A DNA stretch of 64,000 nt from Thalassobius sp. Cn5-15 (GTDB lineage Bacteria; Pseudomonadota; Alphaproteobacteria; Rhodobacterales; Rhodobacteraceae), in NCBI RefSeq assembly GCF_022347685.1, contig NZ_JAKRGF010000004.1, positions 124,001 through 188,000 on the forward strand. Reading direction: 5' to 3'. The notes under the pieces were generated by a model. The model saw nothing but the letters and a program-made list of their open reading frames with translations. It was not told where the DNA came from and searched no databases. Of this stretch, positions 28,667 through 37,660 are shown one piece after another (positions within the stretch are counted from its first letter, which is position 1; every line of letters starts with the position of its first letter). The position numbers and the translations under genes are program-made.

Positions 28667-29518
28667 CTATCTTTGACAAGTGGGGCAGTAAAAACTGGAT
28701 CTGCCCGATTGAACCACACGTTGCACGGTGCCTGTGCAGCCCTTGCGTTTACAGGGTTTGCCTTCGCGATCGTAGACGTCAAACTGGTGTTGAAAATAAC
28801 CCAATTCGCCGCCTGCACTGCGAAAGTCTTTGAGGGAGGAGCCGCCCGCCGCAATCGCATCCTGCAGCACTTCGCGGATAATTGGCACCAAACCGGCAAC
28901 TTTCTGCTGAGCGATGGCGCCTGCTTTGCGCTTGGGGCTGATGCCAGCACGGTAGAGGGTTTCACAGACATAGATGTTGCCGAGGCCTGCGATGATTCCC
29001 TGATCAAGCAGTGCGGTCTTTACTGGGCTTTTCTTGTTTTCAAAGGCGTTGATCAGGTGCTGTTCGGAAAACTGGTTGCCCAGTGGTTCCGGCCCCAGCA
29101 CGCTGAGGAGCTTGCTGTCCTCTGCCGTGGCGGTGTCCAGCAGGTCCATCGCCCCGAACCGACGCGGATCATTGAAGGTGATGCGCGCGCCATTGTCCAT
29201 GTCTAGCACCACATGATCGTGCTTTTCCGCCGTCGGATGGTCATGCACAAACTGGCCTAACGGATCACCGGACACCAGCATCCGCCCCGACATCCCTAAA
29301 TGGATTAGCAACGTTTCTCCTGACGCCAGATCGACGAGGATATATTTTGATCGCCGCCGCAGACGATCTACTCGTTGCCCCATCAGCCGATCCGCCATCC
29401 GGTCGGGAAACGGCCAGCGCAGATCGGGACGGTTCACCTGTGCCCGCGCGATCACCGCGCCCTCCATCGAGGGGGCAAGGCCGCGCATCACGGTTTCAAC
29501 TTCGGGCAATTCAGGCAT
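28667..29518 (-). CDS. mutM: Formamidopyrimidine-DNA glycosylase
   Basis: The 283-residue protein starts [14 protein letters not shown], where Pro2 is the catalytic amine and Glu3 the proton donor of the Fpg family. It has the helix-two-turn-helix region and a complete C-terminal zinc finger ([11 protein letters not shown], then FYCPTCQR). MutM excises 8-oxoguanine and ring-opened purines and nicks the abasic site. The ATG at 29518 is fixed by the requirement for Pro2. It is divergent from ubiE and lies 64 bases upstream of the enoyl-CoA hydratase gene. Confidence 0.97.
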   Translation of the reverse strand: MPELPEVETVMRGLAPSMEGAVIARAQVNRPDLRWPFPDRMADRLMGQRVDRLRRRSKYILVDLASGETLLIHLGMSGRMLVSGDPLGQFVHDHPTAEKHDHVVLDMDNGARITFNDPRRFGAMDLLDTATAEDSKLLSVLGPEPLGNQFSEQHLINAFENKKSPVKTALLDQGIIAGLGNIYVCETLYRAGISPKRKAGAIAQQKVAGLVPIIREVLQDAIAAGGSSLKDFRSAGGELGYFQHQFDVYDREGKPCKRKGCTGTVQRVVQSGRSSFYCPTCQR

Positions 29519-29603
29519 TCGTGACTCCAATGACAGATAGGCGCATTGCAGCGCCCTGTGAGCACTCTATAAGAAAGGGGAGATTAACGGACTGGCAAGG
29601 CCT

Positions 29604-30356
29604 ATGACCCAGAACAGCGAAAACACCACTCACTTTGGTTTTGAAACCGTGCCCGAGTCGGAAAAGGCCGGACGGGTTCAGGGGGTCTTTGGCTCTGTGG
29701 CGTCGAAATATGACGTGATGAACGACGCGATGAGCATGGGCATCCACCGCATTTGGAAGGATGCGATGATGGATTGGATTGCCCCGCGTCCGGGGACCAA
29801 GCTGCTGGATGTTGCAGGCGGTACAGGGGATATTTCCTTTCGTTACCTGAAACGTGCAGGCCATGGCCATGCCACCGTCTGCGATCTGACCGAACCGATG
29901 CTGATTGCAGGGCGCCAGCGGGCAGAGGCGGATCAGATGGCCGACAGTCTGGATTGGGTCACTGGCGATGCAATGGCGCTGCCGTTTCCAGATAACACCT
30001 TTGACACCTACACCATCAGCTTTGGCATTCGAAACGTGACCCGCCCGCAGGAGGCGCTGAACGAGGCCTATCGCGTGCTGAAACCCGGCGGGCGTCTGAT
30101 GGTGCTGGAGTTTAGCCAGATCCCTAATGAGATGATGCAGAAGGTTTATGACCTCTATTCCTTCAACATCATCCCCAAAATGGGTCAGGTGATCGCGGGT
30201 GACAGTGACAGCTATCAGTATTTGGTCGAATCGATCCGCAAGTTTCCTGATCAGGACACCTTCCTGAGTATGGTGAAACAGGCAGGGTTTGAAAACGCCA
30301 AGTATCGCAATCTGACCATGGGCATTGCTTGTCTGCATTCGGGGTGGAAGATCTAA
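29604..30356 (+). CDS. ubiE: Ubiquinone/menaquinone biosynthesis C-methyltransferase UbiE
   Basis: The 250-residue SAM-dependent methyltransferase carries the UbiE signatures [18 protein letters not shown], the SAM-binding [13 protein letters not shown], and [25 protein letters not shown]. It C-methylates the demethoxy-benzoquinol intermediate in ubiquinone synthesis. It is 3 bases upstream of ubiB, a tight pair for the same pathway, and divergent from mutM. Confidence 0.97.
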   Translation: MTQNSENTTHFGFETVPESEKAGRVQGVFGSVASKYDVMNDAMSMGIHRIWKDAMMDWIAPRPGTKLLDVAGGTGDISFRYLKRAGHGHATVCDLTEPMLIAGRQRAEADQMADSLDWVTGDAMALPFPDNTFDTYTISFGIRNVTRPQEALNEAYRVLKPGGRLMVLEFSQIPNEMMQKVYDLYSFNIIPKMGQVIAGDSDSYQYLVESIRKFPDQDTFLSMVKQAGFENAKYRNLTMGIACLHSGWKI

Positions 30357-30359
30357 GCG

Positions 30360-31892
30360 ATGCGTGGACCACATAACATTTGGCGTCTGGTCCGCACCGG
30401 CGCTACCTTTGAACGTACTGGCGCAATGGGGCAGGCGCTGGATGCTGTCGATGCGCCGCGCGCGATCCGCATCGCTGCCCGCGTGCTGGCATGGCCGTTT
30501 CGCTGGTTGGGATACAAGGGTGATCCCAACATGCCACCGGTGACCCGCGCGATCACTGCGCTGGGACCGGCTTATATTAAGTTCGGTCAGATCCTTTCGA
30601 CCCGTCCCGATGTTGTTGGCCCCGAAATGGCCCAGCAACTGCGCGTGTTGCAGGACCAGCTGCCACCGTTTTCCATTGAGGAGGCCCGTCACTGCGTCGA
30701 AGAGGAACTGGGCCGCCCACTGGAAGAAGTCTATTCTGAATTTAGCGATCCTGTTGCCGCCGCCTCTATCGCGCAGGTGCACCGTGCGCGGCGTGTGGAT
30801 ACGGGCGAAGAGGTCGCGGTGAAGGTGCTGCGCCCCGGTATCGTGCGTGCGTTTCAGAAGGATATCGATGCGTTCTATCTTGCGGCAGACACGATTCAGT
30901 TGCTGTCGCCCGCCTCGCGCCGGTTGCGTCCGCGGGATGTGATCGAACACTTCGAGGGCGTGGTGAAGGGTGAGCTGGACCTGCGCCTTGAGGCGGCATC
31001 GGCGTCTGAATTTCAGGCCAACACCGAAAAGGACGAAGGGTTCCAGCTGCCGCAGGTGCGCTGGGGGCTGTCTGGTCGTCAGATCATGACAATGGATTGG
31101 GCCGATGGTCTGCCCTTGGGCGACAATGACGCGCTGGACGCTGCCGGGCTGGATCGCCGTGCGATTGGCGAACGGGTGCTGCAGCTGTTCCTCAGCCATG
31201 CGCTGCGCGACGGTTTCTTCCACGCCGATATGCATCAGGGCAACCTGAAGGTCGCCGCAAATGGTGACATCATCGCCTATGACTTTGGCATCATGGGTCA
31301 GATCGATGAATACACCCGTCGGGTCTATGCCGAGATTCTCTATGGTTTCATTCGCCGTGACTACAAACGTGTGGCGCAGGTCCATTTTGAGGCAGGCTAT
31401 GTGCCCGCTGATCAGGACGTTGATGAGTTTGCCCGCGCCCTGCGTGCGGTGGGTGAGCCGATTTTTGGCATGGACGCCACCCAGATTTCGATGGGGCGGT
31501 TGCTGAACTATCTGTTTGAGGTGACAGAGCGGTTCGGCATGGAAACCCGCACCGAACTGATCCTGTTGCAGCGTACAATGGTTGTCGTCGAAGGTGTCGC
31601 GCGTTCGCTGCACCCCGAGATTAACATCTGGGACGTGGCCAAACCGGTAGTCGAAGATTACATCAAAGGCAGCATTGGCCCCCGCGCTGCGCTGTCCGAT
31701 CTGGCCAAAACCGCCGTGGTGCTGGGCCGTTTCGGTCCCCGCCTTCCAGAGTTGGTAGAAGCTGCGTTGATCCGTCAGACGCAGGAAGAGGCGCTGCCTG
31801 TTGGAACCTCTACGCGCTCTCGTCTTGTGTGGCTGGGTGGAGGCGTTGTCTTGGGCGCATTGTCGAGTGGTTTGGTGCTTTACTGCATCTGA
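30360..31892 (+). CDS. ubiB: Ubiquinone biosynthesis protein UbiB (ABC1/ADCK-family atypical kinase)
   Basis: The 510-residue protein has the UbiB hallmark KxGQ motif in YIKFGQILSTRPDVV, the alanine-rich nucleotide loop region SDPVAAASIAQVH, and kinase motifs HADMHQGNLKV and AYDFGIMGQID. A C-terminal hydrophobic segment (LVWLGGGVVLGALSSGLVL) anchors it in the inner membrane. UbiB supports ubiquinone biosynthesis, probably by ATP-driven handling of lipid intermediates. It follows ubiE by 3 bases. Its last 13 bases overlap the convergent kinase gene. Confidence 0.96.
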   Translation: MRGPHNIWRLVRTGATFERTGAMGQALDAVDAPRAIRIAARVLAWPFRWLGYKGDPNMPPVTRAITALGPAYIKFGQILSTRPDVVGPEMAQQLRVLQDQLPPFSIEEARHCVEEELGRPLEEVYSEFSDPVAAASIAQVHRARRVDTGEEVAVKVLRPGIVRAFQKDIDAFYLAADTIQLLSPASRRLRPRDVIEHFEGVVKGELDLRLEAASASEFQANTEKDEGFQLPQVRWGLSGRQIMTMDWADGLPLGDNDALDAAGLDRRAIGERVLQLFLSHALRDGFFHADMHQGNLKVAANGDIIAYDFGIMGQIDEYTRRVYAEILYGFIRRDYKRVAQVHFEAGYVPADQDVDEFARALRAVGEPIFGMDATQISMGRLLNYLFEVTERFGMETRTELILLQRTMVVVEGVARSLHPEINIWDVAKPVVEDYIKGSIGPRAALSDLAKTAVVLGRFGPRLPELVEAALIRQTQEEALPVGTSTRSRLVWLGGGVVLGALSSGLVLYCI

Positions 31893-32782
31893 TTGGCGCA
31901 GTGCTCTAACGCCGCCAGCTCAAGGGGCAGGGCCGCCGTGTAAGCCGCGCTGCCCTGTTTAGACTTCCATCCGCAATAGGTCGCCATGCGCCAGTGATGC
32001 CAGGGGGCCATTGCCTTTATCCGCGGGTGAATGGCGTCATTGCCATAGCCTGCCAGAAACGCTCTTTGCTCTGCTGCTGTCAGGACGCGACCGCGATAGA
32101 TCTGTTGCATCGCAGGGGATAGGAATATCGCCAGATCTTCCACCGGATCACCGATGGCGGGGCATTGCCAGTCGATCAGCATGTCCTGCGCAGGGTGGTT
32201 GCCCGTCAGAATATTGCCAGGCACCGGATCACCATGCAGCAGGCAGGTGAGATCGCTGCCTGTGATCGTTGTCTGTGGTTTCAGTCGGGTCAGTTGTTCC
32301 TGCAATGGAGCACCTAACTGCGGCAACATCTGTGTCACCTGCGCCTCGACCATTGCTGAACCACCGAGGATCTGGCGCAGGCCTGTCGGGGCCGGTGACA
32401 GATGCAACCGCCGCAGCAATTGACCGGCGCGTGCGGCGTCCGTCTGCCAAGGGGTTCCCTCCTGATGAGCATAGATCAGAACCGCTCCAACCGCACACTG
32501 GCCGGAATGCAGCAGCGCGGGCGCCAAATCCTGTGGCGCGAGATGGCGTAACATTACAGCCTCTTGGGCTGGATCATTGGGAAACAGCGGGGTTGCGCCG
32601 GAGGCGCTGAACAGTTTCACCACGATCTGCGCCCCGCCACCGCAAAGGTGCCATAGCCGGTTTGTTTGCCCCCCTTGCAACGGATGCCAGACTGCATTCT
32701 GCGGTAGCAGGTCAAGGGATTTTATGTAGTCCGCCAAGTCGATTGGCACATGATCAGGCAATTTTTGGGGGGGCGGGGCCAT
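31880..32782 (-). CDS. Phosphotransferase (aminoglycoside/choline kinase-like) family protein
   Basis: The 300-residue protein has the APH/choline-kinase fold: the nucleotide-binding region near the N-terminus (GGQTNRLWHL, IVVKLFSA), the catalytic loop LLHGDPVPGNIL near residue 185, and the metal-binding aspartate in MLIDWQCPAIGDPVEDLA. It should phosphorylate a small hydroxylated molecule. It ends inside ubiB on the opposite strand and lies about 100 bases downstream of phnM, so it may belong to the phosphonate region, but no phosphonate-specific kinase of this family is known to me. The substrate is undetermined. Confidence 0.75.
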   Translation of the reverse strand: MAPPPQKLPDHVPIDLADYIKSLDLLPQNAVWHPLQGGQTNRLWHLCGGGAQIVVKLFSASGATPLFPNDPAQEAVMLRHLAPQDLAPALLHSGQCAVGAVLIYAHQEGTPWQTDAARAGQLLRRLHLSPAPTGLRQILGGSAMVEAQVTQMLPQLGAPLQEQLTRLKPQTTITGSDLTCLLHGDPVPGNILTGNHPAQDMLIDWQCPAIGDPVEDLAIFLSPAMQQIYRGRVLTAAEQRAFLAGYGNDAIHPRIKAMAPWHHWRMATYCGWKSKQGSAAYTAALPLELAALEHCANQMQ

Positions 32783-32883
32783 AGCGCGTTCCGGTGCAAA
32801 ACTGACGCGACGCTATGCGCTTTGGCCCTGATGGGCAAGCGCCGCTGCGATAGCCTAGCCCTGCCAGCCGCCCCACGCGCCGA

Positions 32884-34026
32884 TCAGGCGACGCGGTTGC
32901 CCTGTACCCAAGTACCACGCAGTACGGGCGCATTGGTGATGCGTTTGACGCGGATCATGTCAGCCCGCTGCCCAATGGCGATGTCGCCGCGATCCTTGAG
33001 CCCGCTGGCGCGCGCTGGCGTCTGGGTGATCGTCTTGATCCCCCGCGCTGTATTGCCCCACATATCGCCCAAGAGCAGACCGGCGGCCAAAAGCGCGGCT
33101 GGAACATAGTCAGACGATATGATGTCCAACAGATCCAGTTCGGCCAGCTCGCCCGCCGCAACGTTGCCCGAATGCGATCCACCACGGATCAGGTTCGGCG
33201 CCCCCATCATCACGGCAATCCCGTGATCGCGGCAGGCCTGCGCGGCCTCAACTGTGGTGGGAAATTCTGCCAGATGAATGCCATGGCGCGCTGAGGTTTC
33301 CACATGACCACGGGTGGTGTCATCGTGACTGGCCAATACGGCACCGTATCGTTTTGCCTCCGCCACCGCGATGGCCTCATGGCGGTCGCCATTGCGGGCG
33401 CGCATATCCTGCAGGTTGGCGACGTGATCGGCGAACTCTTCTTCATTCAGGTTGTTTTTGCCCATCACATAGGTTTTCAGCTTGCTGATATCGCGAAACT
33501 GTCGCTGACCGGGGGTGTGATCCATTAGGCTGATGATGCCCACGCGATCCTCTGGTCCAAAGGCGGCCATTTCCTCTTCCAGCGTTTCAGAACAGACCTC
33601 TGCCCGCAGGTGCAGGTAGTGGCTGATCTTCAGCGCACCGGCGCTGCGCATATCCAGCAATTCGGTCGCTAGCGCGCGGGCGTAGGCACTATAGCGTCCT
33701 TTGCCCGTCGGGACGGATCCGACGCGCATCGCGTCAAAGACAGTGGTGATGCCAGTACTGGCCAGTTCTGCGTCATGTGCTACTAGGGCGGCGGCATGGG
33801 GCCAGTCGACTTTTGGACGTGGCTGAATGTGACGTTCCAAATTGTCGGTGTGCAGTTCTACCAGACCGGGGCATAACAGGTCGCCGTCGAAATCTTCTGC
33901 CCCTGCTGGCACGGAGGTGCCGGTGTCGATTGCGGTGATTACGCCGTCGCGCACGGTGACGGCACCGTGGATCACGTGATCTGGTAGAACGATATTGGCA
34001 TTGGCGAAGATCTGCTCTTTTGTCAT
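32884..34026 (-). CDS. phnM: Alpha-D-ribose 1-methylphosphonate 5-triphosphate diphosphatase PhnM
   Basis: The 380-residue amidohydrolase-family protein matches PhnM: GLVELHTDNLERHIQPRP near residue 55, ISLMDHTPGQRQFRD near residue 190, LASHDDTT near residue 230 and GAPNLIRGGSHSGNV near residue 285. PhnM removes pyrophosphate from ribose 1-phosphonate 5-triphosphate to give the substrate of the C-P lyase PhnJ. I chose the ATG at 34026. It is divergent from the DUF1045 gene with 68 bases between starts. A second, divergent PhnM paralogue occurs at 41351. Confidence 0.93.
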   Translation of the reverse strand: MTKEQIFANANIVLPDHVIHGAVTVRDGVITAIDTGTSVPAGAEDFDGDLLCPGLVELHTDNLERHIQPRPKVDWPHAAALVAHDAELASTGITTVFDAMRVGSVPTGKGRYSAYARALATELLDMRSAGALKISHYLHLRAEVCSETLEEEMAAFGPEDRVGIISLMDHTPGQRQFRDISKLKTYVMGKNNLNEEEFADHVANLQDMRARNGDRHEAIAVAEAKRYGAVLASHDDTTRGHVETSARHGIHLAEFPTTVEAAQACRDHGIAVMMGAPNLIRGGSHSGNVAAGELAELDLLDIISSDYVPAALLAAGLLLGDMWGNTARGIKTITQTPARASGLKDRGDIAIGQRADMIRVKRITNAPVLRGTWVQGNRVA

Positions 34027-34094
34027 GGTCGCGTTACCTTTGCGCGGCATCTGGGCCGCTATTGTCGAAGTTAAGAAAAGGTGAGGCCAGCCCT

Positions 34095-34790
34095 GTGACC
34101 AAATCTGTAAGCGAGTTTAAGCGCTATGCCATCTATTACGCCCCCGAAGCGGGAGACTTGGCTGATTTCGGTGCCAGTTGGCTGGGCTGGGATCTGGCCG
34201 CTGGGGCGGCTGTAGATCATCCGGTCGTTGAGGGTTTGGATGTAGCCGCCCTTACTGATGTGCCGCGTAAATACGGGCTGCATGGGACGGTCAAGCCGCC
34301 CTTTCGTCTGGCTGATGGGATGACGGTTGAGGCGCTGATGGAAGCGACGCAGGCTTTTTGCGCCACCCGCGCGCCGGTGGTTCTGGATGAGTTGCAGCTG
34401 ACGTCGCTGGGCCGGTTTTTGGCGCTGACCGTTCAGGGGAACGCAATGGCGTTGAATGATCTTGCGGGTGCCACGGTTGCCGCGCTGGACCCGTTTCGCG
34501 CGCCGCTGAACGCGGCCGAACTGGCCAAGCGTCGCCAGTCCCGCCTGAGTGAACGGCAGGAGGCGTTGCTGGCGCAGTGGGGTTATCCGTATGTGATGGA
34601 AGAATTTCGTTTTCACCTGACAATGACGGGCAAGGTTCCCAAAGCGCAGCTTGAAAACATACGGAAGCGTATGGAGCCATTGCTGACCCCGATCCTGCCG
34701 CGCCCGTTTGTCATTCGTGACCTCTGCCTTGTGGGTGAAGATCAAGAGGGCATGTTCCATCTGATCCACCGTTACGCCCTTTCCGGCTGA
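34095..34790 (+). CDS. DUF1045 2H-phosphoesterase-like phosphonate metabolism protein
   Basis: The 231-residue protein belongs to the DUF1045 family found almost only in phosphonate loci. It has two H-x-T motifs, YGLHGTVKPPF near residue 65 and FRFHLTMTGKV near residue 173, the signature of 2H phosphodiesterases that open cyclic phosphates. Translation starts at GTG 34095, behind AAGGTGAGG, followed soon by the family start RYAIYYAPE. It is the only plus-strand gene inside the minus-strand phn set and overlaps phnN by 19 bases tail to tail. As no phnP is present, it may hydrolyse 5-phosphoribosyl 1,2-cyclic phosphate; this is inference. Confidence 0.85.
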   Translation: MTKSVSEFKRYAIYYAPEAGDLADFGASWLGWDLAAGAAVDHPVVEGLDVAALTDVPRKYGLHGTVKPPFRLADGMTVEALMEATQAFCATRAPVVLDELQLTSLGRFLALTVQGNAMALNDLAGATVAALDPFRAPLNAAELAKRRQSRLSERQEALLAQWGYPYVMEEFRFHLTMTGKVPKAQLENIRKRMEPLLTPILPRPFVIRDLCLVGEDQEGMFHLIHRYALSG

Positions 34791-35329
34791 AGCGCGGCGT
34801 CGATCTGCGCGATGGCCTGCGACAGCGGGCCGTCATTTTTGATCACGATCGGGTTTAGCCCCTCAGCGATCTGAAACTGTGCCCGTTTCAGGCGGCGCGC
34901 CTGCTCTTCCACGCTTTCACGGCCACGGGCGGCCAGACGGGCGGCCAGCACCTCTTCGGGTGCAGTGATTAGCAGGATCGCAGAGCGCTCAAACCGTTCA
35001 GTCAGTACCGGCAGCACCGAACGGGACAGATTCGCCATCACATCGCGTCCCTCTGCAAGTGCTGCATCCACGCCTGTGGGGATGCCATAATACAACCCGT
35101 GTGCCTGCCAGTGCAGCGCAAATTCCCCTGCGGCTTCCATCGCCTGAAACTCGGTCACGGAAACTGCGTCAGAGTCCTCCCCCACAGCCTCAGCCGAGCG
35201 GGTGATCACCCGCCGCGTGCGCAGGACGGTCGGATGGACGGCGCAATAGGCATCCATCACACTGTCCTTGCCCACGCCTGACGGGCCGACCACGGCGATG
35301 AAACGTCCCTGTGGCTCTGTTTGGGTCAT
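34772..35329 (-). CDS. phnN: Ribose 1,5-bisphosphate phosphokinase PhnN
   Basis: The 185-residue guanylate-kinase-like P-loop protein has Walker A VVGPSGVGKDSVMDAY near residue 13 and family motifs such as RRVITRSAEAVGEDS and HGLYYGIP. PhnN phosphorylates ribose 1,5-bisphosphate to PRPP, returning the C-P lyase sugar to nucleotide metabolism. Its ATG overlaps the phnL stop (ATGA), so it is translationally coupled as the last gene of the phnG-to-phnN operon. Confidence 0.93.
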   Translation of the reverse strand: MTQTEPQGRFIAVVGPSGVGKDSVMDAYCAVHPTVLRTRRVITRSAEAVGEDSDAVSVTEFQAMEAAGEFALHWQAHGLYYGIPTGVDAALAEGRDVMANLSRSVLPVLTERFERSAILLITAPEEVLAARLAARGRESVEEQARRLKRAQFQIAEGLNPIVIKNDGPLSQAIAQIDAALQPERA

Positions 35330-36009
35330 GCGGCACGCACGGGGGTGAACCCAGTTACGTCCACCACCCGATCACAAACACGATCGCGCGCGGCCTCATC
35401 ATGGAAAATCCCGATAATCGCGGCGCCGCCGGCTTTTGCATCCTCAATTAGCGACAGCACCACTTCACGGTTTTTGGCATCCAGAGATGCCGTGGGTTCA
35501 TCCAGCAGCAGGGCCGGATAGCGGTGGGCAAAGCCACGGGCGATGTTCACCCGCTGCTGTTCGCCACCGGAGAAGGTAGTGGGTGACAGCGACCACAGGC
35601 GTTCGGGGATATTGAGTTGTGCCAGCAGGTCTTGGGCCCGTGCCTCTGCCTCTTCCACCGGCGTGCCCAGCGCCAACAGCGGCTCTGCCACAACACTTAG
35701 CGTTGGCACCCGTGGCACCACGCGCAGGAACTGGCTGACATAGCCCAGAACCTCGCGGCGAAGTGTCAGGATCTCACGCGGCTCGGCGCGGGCGACATCC
35801 ACGTCGCCCACTTTAATGGACCCACCATTGGCCAGATAATTGCCGTAGATCATTCGCATCAAAGTGGATTTTCCCGCGCCCGACGCGCCGGTCAGCGCCA
35901 CGCATTCGCCCGCCGACACATCCAGATGCGCGCCTGCCATCACAGGGATCACCGCTGCGCCCTGATTGTGAAGGACAAAGCTTTTCTCAAGGTTCCGAAT
36001 CTCAATCAT
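35326..36009 (-). CDS. phnL: Phosphonate C-P lyase system ATPase subunit PhnL
   Basis: The 227-residue ABC-type ATPase has Walker [16 protein letters not shown], signature FSGGEQQRVNIARGF and Walker B ALLLDEPTASLD, plus the PhnL feature YVSQFLRVVPRV in the Q-loop region. PhnL and PhnK are ABC ATPases of the soluble C-P lyase complex rather than transporter parts; PhnL is needed for attaching phosphonate to ribose. The start at 36009 (MIEIRNLEKSF) lies 14 bases after phnK, and the stop overlaps phnN. Confidence 0.94.
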   Translation of the reverse strand: MIEIRNLEKSFVLHNQGAAVIPVMAGAHLDVSAGECVALTGASGAGKSTLMRMIYGNYLANGGSIKVGDVDVARAEPREILTLRREVLGYVSQFLRVVPRVPTLSVVAEPLLALGTPVEEAEARAQDLLAQLNIPERLWSLSPTTFSGGEQQRVNIARGFAHRYPALLLDEPTASLDAKNREVVLSLIEDAKAGGAAIIGIFHDEAARDRVCDRVVDVTGFTPVRAA

Positions 36010-36023
36010 TGTGCTTCCCCCTA

Positions 36024-36794
36024 TCAAACCTGCAGAACCGAACTGACCAGCAACTGCGTATAGCCATGCTGCGGATCATCCAGAACCTGATCAGTCAGCC
36101 CCTGTTCGACCACATGCCCCGATTTCATCACCATCAGACGATCTGCCAGCAGGCGTACCACCGCCAGATCGTGAGTGACGATTATGGCGCTCAGCCCCAT
36201 GTCACGCACCAGGCCGCGCAAGAGGTCAAGGAGGCGTGCCTGCACCGAAACGTCCAAACCGCCTGTTGGTTCATCCATAAAGACCAGACGCGGGCCGGTG
36301 ACCAGATTGCGCGCGATTTGCAGCCGCTGCTGCATGCCGCCGGAAAAGGCGCTGGGGCGGTCATCAATGCGGTCACCTGCAATTTCGACCCGTTCCAGCC
36401 AATCTAGCGCCTGTGTGCGGATGTTGCCGTAGTTTCGTGCGCCGACAGCCATCAGCCGTTCTCCCACGTTGCCACCGGCACTGACACCCATGCGCAACCC
36501 GTCACGGGCGTGCTGGTGAACAAAGGCCCAATCGGTCCGCCCCAGCATCCGCCGCTCGGGTTCCGACATGGTCACGGTATCACGCTGCCCATCTGCGCGG
36601 GTGTCAAACAGCACCTCACCTTGATCAGGCGCCAGATGTCCGGCCAGACAGTTCAGTAGTGTGGATTTGCCTGACCCAGATTCGCCCACGATGCCCAAAA
36701 CCTCACCGGGATAGAGGTCAAAGGACACATTGGTGCAGCCCACGCGGCCGCCGTAGAACTTTGCGATGTCACGCACTTGCAAAAGCGGGGTCAT
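36024..36794 (-). CDS. phnK: Phosphonate C-P lyase system ATPase PhnK
   Basis: The 256-residue ABC-type ATPase carries Walker A IVGESGSGKSTLLNCL, the Q-loop TDWAFVHQHARDGLRM typical of PhnK, signature FSGGMQQRLQIARN and Walker B RLVFMDEPTGGLD. PhnK docks on PhnJ of the PhnGHIJ core complex and couples ATP use to the reaction cycle. Its ATG overlaps the phnJ stop (ATGA). Confidence 0.95.
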   Translation of the reverse strand: MTPLLQVRDIAKFYGGRVGCTNVSFDLYPGEVLGIVGESGSGKSTLLNCLAGHLAPDQGEVLFDTRADGQRDTVTMSEPERRMLGRTDWAFVHQHARDGLRMGVSAGGNVGERLMAVGARNYGNIRTQALDWLERVEIAGDRIDDRPSAFSGGMQQRLQIARNLVTGPRLVFMDEPTGGLDVSVQARLLDLLRGLVRDMGLSAIIVTHDLAVVRLLADRLMVMKSGHVVEQGLTDQVLDDPQHGYTQLLVSSVLQV

Positions 36795-37660
36795 GCTGAA
36801 ACCTCTTCAAACGGCACACCTTGGTGCCCCACGTGGCCAGCCGCACGGCGCGACTGGCAGTAATCGGTATCGGAACAAACAAACATCCGGCTGCCGCTGT
36901 CATCCATGATGACCTCATCCAGATAGCTGTCTTCGCTGCCGCAGAGGCCACAGGGGTGATCGGCCTTTGACGGATCAAATGGGTGATCCTCAAAATCCAG
37001 ACTGACGACCTGCGTGTAGGGTGGCAGAGCATAGATGCGCTGTTCACGGCCCGCGCCGAACAGCTGCACCGCAGCCATTTCCAGTTTCGGGTTGTCAAAC
37101 TTCGGGATTGGGGAGGGATCCATGACATAGCGCCCCTCCACCTTCACCGGATAGGCGTAGGAGGTGGCGATGGCGCCGTTGCGCGCGATGTCCTCGTAGA
37201 GTTTCACATGCATCAGCCCGTATTCCTCTAGCGCGTGCATTTTGCGCGTCTCGACCTCACTGGGTTCCAGAAAACGCAGGGGTTCGGGGATCGGCACCTG
37301 ATAGACAAGGATCTGATCCTCGCGCAGGTCCTGTTCGGGGATGCGGTGGCGGGTTTGGATCACGTCCGCCTCCTTCGTTGTTTCGGTGGTGGCGACCTCT
37401 GCCGTCTTCTCAAAAAACTTGCGGATCGATACGGCGTTGGTGGTGTCGTCAGCGCCTTGGTCGATGACCTTCATCGTGTCCTCTGGGCACAGAACCGCGG
37501 CAGACACCTGCACGCCACCGGTGCCCCAGCCATAAGGCATCGGCATTTCACGGCTGGCGAACGGCACCTGATAGCCCGGCACGGCCAACCCCTTTAGGAT
37601 GGCGCGGCGGATCATCCGCTTGGTCTGTTCGTCAAGATAGGCGAAGTTATAGTCGCTCAT
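36791..37660 (-). CDS. phnJ: Alpha-D-ribose 1-methylphosphonate 5-phosphate C-P lyase PhnJ
   Basis: PhnJ is the radical-SAM enzyme that breaks the C-P bond. The 289-residue protein has the four C-terminal cysteines in HPCGLCGSEDSYLDE and, 21 residues on, FVCSDTDYC; three bind the 4Fe-4S cluster and one acts in catalysis in the E. coli enzyme. The start MSDYNFAYLDEQTKRMIRRA at 37660 overlaps the stop of the preceding HAD gene (ATGA). The open frame upstream is spurious. Confidence 0.97.
   Translation of the reverse strand: MSDYNFAYLDEQTKRMIRRAILKGLAVPGYQVPFASREMPMPYGWGTGGVQVSAAVLCPEDTMKVIDQGADDTTNAVSIRKFFEKTAEVATTETTKEADVIQTRHRIPEQDLREDQILVYQVPIPEPLRFLEPSEVETRKMHALEEYGLMHVKLYEDIARNGAIATSYAYPVKVEGRYVMDPSPIPKFDNPKLEMAAVQLFGAGREQRIYALPPYTQVVSLDFEDHPFDPSKADHPCGLCGSEDSYLDEVIMDDSGSRMFVCSDTDYCQSRRAAGHVGHQGVPFEEVSA

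Noticed and set aside
27823-28833. 336-codon plus-strand frame opposite the enoyl-CoA hydratase gene
   Set aside because: Antisense shadow of a clear crotonase; no ribosome site and no domain.
29511-31613. 700-codon open frame on the minus strand
   Set aside because: It is antisense to ubiE and ubiB, whose families and motifs are unmistakable; the frame is open because of codon bias in a GC-rich genome.
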